From Deltaproteobacteria bacterium (GTDB lineage: Bacteria; Desulfobacterota_B; Binatia; UBA9968): a stretch of 11,728 nucleotides of DNA. Below are positions 1-4,980 of the stretch, piece after piece (the stretch's first letter is position 1; each line of letters begins with the position of its first letter). The position numbers and the translations under genes are program-made. Location of the stretch: NCBI GenBank assembly GCA_005879255.1, contig VBKY01000277.1, forward strand, positions 1 to 11,728. The letters are read 5' to 3'. The notes below the pieces were generated by a model, which was given only the letters and a program-made list of their open reading frames with translations, did not search any database and was not told the DNA's origin.

Positions 1-60
1 TTCATCGGCACCCTGAGTAAACTTTCTGAGCGGGGTTGGCACACGCACACGCACCGACAT
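1..60 (-). CDS. MoaD/ThiS-family sulfur carrier protein, N-terminal 20 residues only (runs off window)
   Basis: The minus strand from 60 opens with ATG and encodes MSVRVRVPTPLRKFTQG and three more residues before the window edge. This beta-strand start, with the TPLRKFT segment, is typical of small MoaD/ThiS-type sulfur carriers (about 90 residues, ubiquitin fold), which are thiocarboxylated on a C-terminal Gly-Gly by a MoeB/ThiF enzyme. A strong Shine-Dalgarno (AAGGAGG, 69 to 75 on the plus strand) lies 8 bases upstream and fixes the start. It is third in the minus-strand unit after the adenylyltransferase and the PLP enzyme, about 100 bases beyond the ancestral end of the latter. The C-terminus lies outside the window, so the Gly-Gly cannot be checked. 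The family call rests on 20 residues plus context. Confidence 0.7.
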   Translation of the reverse strand, partial: MSVRVRVPTPLRKFTQGADE

Positions 61-163
61 AACAATCCTCCTTCGCAACTAAACCTAAGTCTTGATGTCT
101 GAGATTAGAATAGTCCGTCATCTGAAGCCTTGCAAGGTGAAGGAATGACGCAATTCAATCGCG

Positions 164-308
164 TTAAGACATTGCTAACGTGGCCACAGCCTTCATTCTT
201 GCCGCCGGCTGCAACTGATGAAACAGCTCGTCAAAATTCTCTAACGTTGCGTTAATCGTAAAAGGCTTCTCTACGCTTCCGGCGACGGTTTCGAGAGTCT
301 TGTATCCA
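164..308 (-). pseudogene. Displaced C-terminal coding remnant of the PLP enzyme
   Basis: In a different minus-strand frame from the gene above, this stretch encodes GYKTLETVAGSVEKPF, then a segment containing LENFDELFHQLQ, to a TAA at 164-166. It reads as the natural continuation of the threonine synthase TGNG(L/Y)K motif. It has no start codon or ribosome site of its own and is separated from the main frame only by the 13-bp duplication. I infer it is the former C-terminus, now untranslated unless the duplication is lost or the ribosome shifts frame. Confidence 0.8.
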
Positions 309-333
309 TTACCCGTAATGATTACCCGTAATG
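308..333. repeat. Exact 13-bp tandem duplication (two copies) inside the PLP enzyme gene
   Basis: The unit attacccgtaatg occurs at 308-320 and again at 321-333 with no spacer and no mismatch. Each unit is itself nearly palindromic (ATTAC, two bases, GTAAT). Such a structure is consistent with slipped-strand duplication. Thirteen is not a multiple of three, so the insertion shifts the frame. Removing one copy yields codons for S-I-T-G-N-G-Y-K, the expected family motif. Confidence 0.95.
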
Positions 334-1451
334 CTGATGACGATCGATTCGTCACGCGGGATCTGCCCGTTTTCGATAAGTTTCTTGGTGACCGCAACCT
401 CGGTTCCTCCAGCGGGTTCAGTGAAGATGCCTTCGGTCTGAGCGAGCAACTTGACGCCGCCGATAATTGCCTCGTCCGTGACGCTTTCGCCCCAACCGCC
501 TGACTCGCGGACCGCTTGGATGACGTAGTAGCCATCCGCCGGATTGCCGATGGCGATCGAGCTGGCGATGGTATTGGGCTTGACCGGACTGATCAGGTCG
601 GTGCCCTTGTGCAATGCGTTAATAATCGGCGCGCAGCCGGCCGCTTGCGCTGAATAAATTTTACAGCCGGTATCTTCGACCAGACCCACTTTGATCAGCT
701 CTTTGAAACCCTTGGCGAGCTTGGGCAAGATCGTGCCGCCCGCCGATGCGACGACAATATGCTGCGGCAGCTTCCAGCCGAGTTGCTCGGCGACTTCGAA
801 CCCATGGGTCTTGGCGCCCTCGGAGTAATAGGGGCGCAGGTTGACGTTGACGAAGGCCCAGCCATATTTATCGCCGATTTCAGTGCACAGCCGATTGACG
901 TCATCATAGTTGCCTTTGATGGCTACCGTTTTTGGACCATAAATGGCCGAGCCGATGATTTTGCCCTGCTCAAGGCCGTCAGGAATGAATACGTAGCAGC
1001 TGAGCCCGGCTTTCGCCGCATGGGCCGCCACCGAATTCGCCAAGTTCCCCGTCGACGCGCAAGACACGGTGTCGAAGCCAAATTCGATTGCTTTTGAGAT
1101 TGCGACTGACACTACGCGGTCTTTGTATGAAAAGGTCGGATGGTTGACCGAGTCGTCCTTGAGATAAAGTTCTTTGACGCCTAAAGCGGCGCCGAGCCGG
1201 TGGGCGCGCACCAACGGGGTGAAGCCGGAATACAAACCGACGCTCGGCTCACCGTCGATCGGAAGCAGTTCGCGATAACGCCAAAGGTTGCGCTCGCGCG
1301 AAGCGATCTTTTCCCGAGTTATTGATCTTTTGATTCCATCGTAATCGTACTGTATCTCCAGCGGACCGAAGCAGGTCTCGCAGACGTGGAGCGGCTCCTT
1401 GGGATACTCCTGGCCGCATTCACGACATTGCAATCCTTTGACAAAGCTCAT
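309..1451 (-). CDS. thrC: Threonine-synthase-like PLP enzyme (fold type II), C-terminally truncated by a frameshift
   Basis: The 380-residue product resembles threonine synthase, which makes threonine from O-phosphohomoserine in the cytosol using PLP. An N-terminal zinc-ribbon-like segment has two CxxC pairs (C9/C12 and C24/C27). The PLP lysine is probably K110 in PTFSYKDR, and the substrate loop STGN is at 133-136. The reading frame ends abruptly after ITGN (374-377) with HYG and a stop. An exact 13-bp tandem duplication at 308-333 causes this, and without it the frame would continue GYKTLETVAG to a stop at 164 (about 424 residues in all). I chose ATG 1451 because AAGGAAGG precedes it and because the zinc ribbon starts there; a longer start at 1532 would read back into the preceding gene. 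The gene starts 25 bases after the adenylyltransferase stop and shares its SAM riboswitch. That context leaves open a homocysteine-forming role on the same phosphohomoserine substrate. The truncated form keeps the lysine and the TGN turn, but its activity is uncertain. Confidence 0.85.
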   Translation of the reverse strand: MSFVKGLQCRECGQEYPKEPLHVCETCFGPLEIQYDYDGIKRSITREKIASRERNLWRYRELLPIDGEPSVGLYSGFTPLVRAHRLGAALGVKELYLKDDSVNHPTFSYKDRVVSVAISKAIEFGFDTVSCASTGNLANSVAAHAAKAGLSCYVFIPDGLEQGKIIGSAIYGPKTVAIKGNYDDVNRLCTEIGDKYGWAFVNVNLRPYYSEGAKTHGFEVAEQLGWKLPQHIVVASAGGTILPKLAKGFKELIKVGLVEDTGCKIYSAQAAGCAPIINALHKGTDLISPVKPNTIASSIAIGNPADGYYVIQAVRESGGWGESVTDEAIIGGVKLLAQTEGIFTEPAGGTEVAVTKKLIENGQIPRDESIVISITGNHYG

Positions 1452-1476
1452 GGTGTTTCCTTCCTTCGTCGTCACA

Positions 1477-2280
1477 TCAGTAATTTTCCGACAGAACCGG
1501 TGCTTTAGTTTTCGCCTCGCCGCAAGCAACACATTGGGGATTTCTCTTAATCTCCACGCTGTGAAAATTCATCGTCTTGGCGTCATAAGTTAACAAGCGG
1601 TCGGTGAGTAATCCGTCGTCGAATCCGGCAAGATATTTAACGGCTTCAGTCGCTTGGATCGTGCCAAGCGTGCCGGCCACTGCGCCGAGAATGCCGGCTT
1701 GTTGGCAGCTCAGGATCTCTTCTGGCGGAGGTGGCGCTTGAAAGAGGCATCGATAACATGCGGTTTTCCGTGGCAGCACGGTCATCGTTTGTCCTTGCAA
1801 ACGAACGATACCGGCGTGCGAAAACGCGATGTTCAATTGAATTGCGATGTCGTTCACCAAAAACTTGGTCGAGAAATTGTCGCTGCCGTCGACGATAAAG
1901 TTGTAACCGGCAGCGATTTCAGCGGCGTTGTTATCTTCGAAGCGCACGGGATACGTTTTTACCTCGACATCAGGATTGAGCTCGTTCAATTTCTTTCTTG
2001 CCGATTCTACTTTTTTCCGACCGATATCCGAGGTCGAGTGCAGTATTTGACGCTGGAGGTTCGACAATTCCACATTGTCCGGATCGACGATGCCGAGGGT
2101 TCCTATGCCTGCGGCGGCCAAATAAAACGCCGCAGGAGAGCCAAGTCCGCCGGCGCCGATGACCAGCACGCGCGCCTCGCGCAGGCGGATCTGCGCTCTT
2201 CCGCCGAGGTCCGGAACCATGATTTGGCGACTATAGCGTTCGATCTGATCAGTTGAGAGTCGCGTACTCATCGTATTCAT
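1477..2280 (-). CDS. moeB: MoeB/ThiF/HesA-family sulfur-carrier adenylyltransferase
   Basis: The 267-residue protein matches single-domain MoeB/ThiF enzymes, which use ATP to adenylate the C-terminal glycine of a MoaD/ThiS-type carrier before sulfur loading. Visible features in order are the N-terminal helix RYSRQI (15-20), the nucleotide loop GAGGLGS (42-48), the DPDNVELSNLQRQ segment (66-78), the D131-G-S-D-N region, a first zinc CxxC pair (C175/C178), the conserved cysteine of the SCQQAGILG segment (C192), the helix QATEAVKYL (209-217) and a second CxxC pair (C250/C253). There is no rhodanese domain, so sulfur must come from another donor. An alternative start three codons in (2271) is possible, as neither has an ideally spaced ribosome site; GAGG lies about 14 bases before 2280. 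It is the first gene after the SAM-I leader. The precise subtype (MoeB, ThiF or HcyF-like) cannot be settled by sequence alone, and the riboswitch argues against a purely molybdopterin role. Confidence 0.92.
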   Translation of the reverse strand: MNTMSTRLSTDQIERYSRQIMVPDLGGRAQIRLREARVLVIGAGGLGSPAAFYLAAAGIGTLGIVDPDNVELSNLQRQILHSTSDIGRKKVESARKKLNELNPDVEVKTYPVRFEDNNAAEIAAGYNFIVDGSDNFSTKFLVNDIAIQLNIAFSHAGIVRLQGQTMTVLPRKTACYRCLFQAPPPPEEILSCQQAGILGAVAGTLGTIQATEAVKYLAGFDDGLLTDRLLTYDAKTMNFHSVEIKRNPQCVACGEAKTKAPVLSENY

Positions 2281-2286
2281 TCAGCC

Positions 2287-2321
2287 AAAAAAAACCTCTT
2301 CTCAAAGATAAGAAGAGGTTT
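2287..2321 (-). terminator. Intrinsic terminator of the SAM-I leader
   Basis: On the minus strand a perfect 11-bp stem (AAACCTCTTCT with AGAAGAGGTTT, 2311-2321 and 2292-2302) closes an 8-base loop and runs into eight T (2287-2294). It lies between the aptamer and the first gene, as in S-box attenuators. The segment CTTATCTTT (2304-2312), which is the loop plus two bases of the stem, is perfectly complementary to AAAGATAAG (2334-2342), which overlaps the 3' side of aptamer helix P1. The alternative pairing therefore forms a 9-bp antiterminator when SAM is absent. Confidence 0.95.
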
Positions 2322-2330
2322 GCTTCACCT

Positions 2331-2445
2331 CACCTTATCTTTCCCCCCTTGATGCAGGGGCGGGATTTAGCACCAGCGTTCCTTATATCGGAACCGGTTG
2401 CTGTGGCTTCGAAGGGCCTATCCCTCCACCACTCTGGATAAGGTG
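2331..2445 (-). promoter_or_regulatory. SAM-I (S-box) riboswitch aptamer
   Basis: The minus strand shows the hallmark S-box core. A 9-bp P1 helix pairs CACCTTATC (2437-2445) with GATAAGGTG (2331-2339). Between them come AGAGTGGTGGAGGGA, then GGCCC, a GAAGCC kink-turn strand, GCAACC, a P3 hairpin (GTTCC/GGAAC), the joining motif GGTGCTAAATCC and a P4 hairpin (CCCCT/AGGGG). With the terminator at 2287-2321 this is a classic transcription-attenuating leader. SAM binding stabilises P1, frees the terminator and switches the downstream adenylyltransferase, PLP enzyme and carrier genes off. The class is known to control methionine and SAM synthesis or transport, which is the strongest functional clue for this cluster. 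Confidence 0.96.
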
Positions 2446-2459
2446 TCCAGTTGGCGCTT

Positions 2460-2488
2460 AAGCTAGCTTACGCTACTGGGCATGTCAA
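2460..2488 (-). promoter_or_regulatory. Candidate sigma70-type promoter of the S-box operon
   Basis: A perfect TTGACA (-35, 2483-2488) is followed after 17 bases by TAGCTT (2460-2465), a weak -10. Transcription would start near 2453, just ahead of aptamer helix P1 at 2445, exactly where a leader should begin. The -10 overlaps a perfect 12-bp palindrome, taagctagctta (2459-2470), which extends to 18 bases (2456-2473) with one mismatched pair. The -35 and its position are convincing; the -10 is inferred. Confidence 0.65.
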
Positions 2489-2515
2489 GGCTGGGATCCG
2501 CACACGCAGACTTGT

Positions 2516-3658
2516 TCACTCGAAGAGATGGGGAACAAAGCAACTTAAATTATCAGTTGCCGGAGAGAAGGATTCTCTAATCCCGATGCCTGCCGCTGTG
2601 CCGTCGATCACCCAACTTCCCAGCACCGGATAAACTTCGTCGAAGGCCGGGATATGGGCCAGCGACTGGTAGATAAATCCTTCGTCGCCGTATGGGCCTT
2701 CGGTTTCTTGCAATGATCCACCGCGCCTGATGGTCAGGTTGGCGCCTTCTCTCGATAGCAACGGTTTCTTCACGTAGTCATTTAACCCCCTGGGTTGGTT
2801 GAAGTGGCATTCAAGTAGATTGGGATGTCCTGGAAACAATTCCCACAAGATTGGCAGAATGCCTTTATTGGACAAGAGCATTTTCCATATCGGCTCAATC
2901 CACTGTGTGTGAGTGTAAGTAGAAAGCAATTGATCGGCGAATTGATCGCACAGCAACCACTCCCATGGATATAGTTTGAACATGCTTCGAATCGGGCGAT
3001 TGTCCAGGTCGATGAAACAATTCCGTGCCGCGTCCCAACCAATATCGTCGATCCGCACCAATACTGTGTCAAAGCTTGCCTGACTGGCGATATCCATTAA
3101 GTAACTCACGGTCATGAGGTCTTCGCTATTCTCGACGTTCGGCGGCTCGAGATAGGTGAAATGAACGGGATTTGCCAAGTAGGGTTTGAGCTCTTGCCAT
3201 TTGGCGAGTAGCTTCTCATGAATCGAGTTGAACTGGTCGAGTTTGGGAAACAGATCTTGCAGCCAATGCCACTGGACAACCGACGCTTCGAGCAAAGCGG
3301 TGGGCGTGTCGGCGTTGTATTCGAGCAGTTTCAATTGCTCGCCATCGTATGCCAGATCGAAACGGCCGTAAATTGCCGGTGGTTCATCTTCCCAAGCCTG
3401 CTTGATCACGGGGACTGCCGCGTCCGGAATGGCCAATTCCTTGAAGCGGTTGTTATCGATGATGTGTTGCGCTGCCTTGAGACACATCTGGTGTAGTTCG
3501 TTAGTGGCTAACTCAATCCGATCGATTTCCGACGATCGGAAAACGTAATAGGCCGATTCGTTCCAGTAGGGACGGCCCTCGGTGTGGTGATAGATGAGGC
3601 CGATCTCTTCGACTTTCTTCTCCCAGTCGGCGCGCAGTTTAATGGCAAACCGTTTCAT
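2516..3658 (-). CDS. Glutathionylspermidine-synthase-family ATP-grasp protein (YgiC/YjfC-like)
   Basis: This 380-residue cytosolic protein matches the stand-alone ATP-grasp C-N ligase domain seen in E. coli YgiC/YjfC and in the synthetase half of glutathionylspermidine synthase. Visible motifs are GRPYWNES (28-35), YGRFDLAYDG (97-106), EYNADTPTALLEA (113-125) and KKPLLSREGAN near the C-terminus. R99, D101, E113 and N115 are spaced like the ATP/magnesium ligands of E. coli glutathionylspermidine synthase (R316, D318, E330, N332). There is no amidase domain. It is the last gene of the DUF350, lipoprotein and ATP-grasp trio, starting 14 bases after the lipoprotein stop. The ribosome site is weak, suggesting translational coupling. 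YgiC/YjfC homologues are not established to make glutathionylspermidine, so the peptide or amine joined here is unknown. Confidence 0.9.
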   Translation of the reverse strand: MKRFAIKLRADWEKKVEEIGLIYHHTEGRPYWNESAYYVFRSSEIDRIELATNELHQMCLKAAQHIIDNNRFKELAIPDAAVPVIKQAWEDEPPAIYGRFDLAYDGEQLKLLEYNADTPTALLEASVVQWHWLQDLFPKLDQFNSIHEKLLAKWQELKPYLANPVHFTYLEPPNVENSEDLMTVSYLMDIASQASFDTVLVRIDDIGWDAARNCFIDLDNRPIRSMFKLYPWEWLLCDQFADQLLSTYTHTQWIEPIWKMLLSNKGILPILWELFPGHPNLLECHFNQPRGLNDYVKKPLLSREGANLTIRRGGSLQETEGPYGDEGFIYQSLAHIPAFDEVYPVLGSWVIDGTAAGIGIRESFSPATDNLSCFVPHLFE

Positions 3659-3672
3659 TCGATGTCGCTGAA

Positions 3673-4032
3673 TCAGCTTCCAATGGAACTGCTGCGGCCT
3701 ACGAAAGCTCTGCCAGTTGATCCAAAGCCGCCGCGCGGTATGCGGCTGGCGCTTGCATAATTTACTCCGTCCTGGGGAATCCTACCGCCGCCGGAGGCGA
3801 CATCGCCGGGATAATAACCGCGGCCACCGTAGTAGTGATGGTAGAAGCCGCCGCCGTGCCCGCTGCCGCGAGGTGACTGATCCTCACACCAACGGTCTTC
3901 GACGACAACATTGTCGGGATTGACGCAGCGCTTCGCTTCGACCCAGTCTCCGCCATCTTCGCCGCAACCGTTCATCACGGCGGCGGCGAAGGAGGAGAGA
4001 AATACTAAACTAACTTTGGCAGACTTCTTCAT
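3673..4032 (-). CDS. Small DUF1190-like (YgiB/YjfM-type) lipoprotein
   Basis: The 119-residue product begins MKKSAKVSLVFLSSFAAAV, a basic start and hydrophobic core, followed by NGC with the cysteine at about residue 23 as probable lipidation site. This suggests an envelope lipoprotein, though the lipobox (MNGC) is imperfect. The mature part has cysteines in KRCVNP and DRWCED. It then becomes rich in Gly, His and Tyr (GGGFYHHYYGGRGYY) and ends RGGFGSTGR plus a serine-rich tail, recalling the RGGFG tail of E. coli YgiB. ATG 4032 is preferred over an in-frame GTG at 4035. It follows the DUF350 stop by 6 bases and precedes the ATP-grasp gene by 14, matching the yjfL-yjfM-yjfC order. Similarity is modest, so the family call leans on position, the signal sequence and the tail. 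Confidence 0.72.
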   Translation of the reverse strand: MKKSAKVSLVFLSSFAAAVMNGCGEDGGDWVEAKRCVNPDNVVVEDRWCEDQSPRGSGHGGGFYHHYYGGRGYYPGDVASGGGRIPQDGVNYASASRIPRGGFGSTGRAFVGRSSSIGS

Positions 4033-4038
4033 CACCGA

Positions 4039-4875
4039 TCATCCATGAGTGTAGCCGAGAGTCACGGCCAGAAACATTACGCCTTTAAAGAGCGCCGCAG
4101 CGATGTTTCGTTGCTGCATGATTTCATCGCTTAGACGGGAAGAGCGAAAGACCAAAAGCTCCGAGAGGAAGTGTGCAATAACCATCAAGGCGAGCCAAAT
4201 GAGGATATACGTAATCACCACGATGAAATCGTGTTGCCAGCCTCTTGACGGTCCGCTGATCACGGCGCCGCACACGATGCCTCCGGAGAGAAGAAATCCG
4301 CCAAGGGAAACGCCGATCGCGGTATTCTGATTGTCGAGTGCCTCAGCAACGCCACGGGTCACCGCGCGATACAGTAACGCTAGGACGATCAAGAGCAGTT
4401 GGCCGATCGAGAACCAGATCACAGCGATCCATAATCCGCTCTCCCAGTCATAAAACGCGCCACTGATCACGTAAGCACTGGCAAGGTACGTCGCTCCTTC
4501 GACGATCGAAACCGCAACATTTTGCTCTTGGATGACTTCACGGTTATTGTTGAAATCATAGAGGATTAACCAGTCGTTTAAATAACGCGATAGATGGATC
4601 AAAAGCGCCGCCAAAAGGGCGTGCAGGGCGAATTCTACAACGCCGGAATCTCCCTGAGCGCGATCGAAAATTCCTAGCAACGCAAACACGACGGCGATGA
4701 CATAAAAAGCGTAACGAATACCAAGGGCGGAATTATTCCGCAGGAGAATTTCATTGACCGGATCATAGCCTTCGACTTTGCCGGTGAGCCACAGAAACGC
4801 GGCCAGGACGGCCAACAAGAGGAGAACTCCCGCGGCCATCGACAGGGGACCTAAAACGACGCTCAGCCATTCCAT
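4039..4875 (-). CDS. DUF350 (UPF0719/YjfL-like) integral membrane protein, duplicated domain
   Basis: The 278-residue protein has about eight hydrophobic segments (roughly 8-31, 50-70, 78-100, 117-140, 148-170, 188-208, 216-240 and 258-276). Its two halves resemble each other: NNREVIQEQNVAVSIVEGATY in the first half corresponds to SDEIMQQRNIAAALFKGVMF in the second, and NNSALGIRY to NQNTAIGVSL. Single DUF350 proteins such as YjfL are about 130 residues, so this is a tandem fusion of two units. AGAGGAG precedes the ATG by about 10 bases. It heads the minus-strand trio, with the lipoprotein start 6 bases after its stop. Role unknown; it is probably an inner-membrane component working with the lipoprotein and ATP-grasp enzyme. 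Confidence 0.85.
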   Translation of the reverse strand: MEWLSVVLGPLSMAAGVLLLLAVLAAFLWLTGKVEGYDPVNEILLRNNSALGIRYAFYVIAVVFALLGIFDRAQGDSGVVEFALHALLAALLIHLSRYLNDWLILYDFNNNREVIQEQNVAVSIVEGATYLASAYVISGAFYDWESGLWIAVIWFSIGQLLLIVLALLYRAVTRGVAEALDNQNTAIGVSLGGFLLSGGIVCGAVISGPSRGWQHDFIVVITYILIWLALMVIAHFLSELLVFRSSRLSDEIMQQRNIAAALFKGVMFLAVTLGYTHG

Positions 4876-4924
4876 GCTATGGACTCCTCTTGAACTTGAT
4901 CGTTCGCCGGTGCAATGTTGCGCG

Positions 4925-4954
4925 AGGGTATTACGGGGCGAGATTTTCTGTCAA
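4925..4954 (-). promoter_or_regulatory. Possible promoter of the DUF350 operon
   Basis: In the 105-base divergent gap a minus-strand TTGACA (4949-4954) is followed by TAATAC after 15 bases or TACCCT after 18. Either would start transcription about 45 to 55 bases ahead of the DUF350 gene. The -35 is perfect, but spacing and -10 are not ideal. I see no convincing promoter in the other direction for the MmgE/PrpD genes. Confidence 0.4.
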
Positions 4955-4980
4955 ACGTTTATCGGAGACGGACCGGTTAA

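Noticed and set aside
61..163. Possible extra gene or regulatory element between the PLP enzyme and carrier genes
   Set aside because: Only the carrier's ribosome site and a short palindrome (ccttgcaagg, 128-137) are visible; no coding frame, promoter or terminator is convincing.
1452..1532. Longer N-terminus for the threonine-synthase-like gene starting at 1532
   Set aside because: It overlaps the end of the adenylyltransferase gene and adds a non-conserved basic stretch; ATG 1451 has a good ribosome site and is directly followed by the zinc-ribbon motif.
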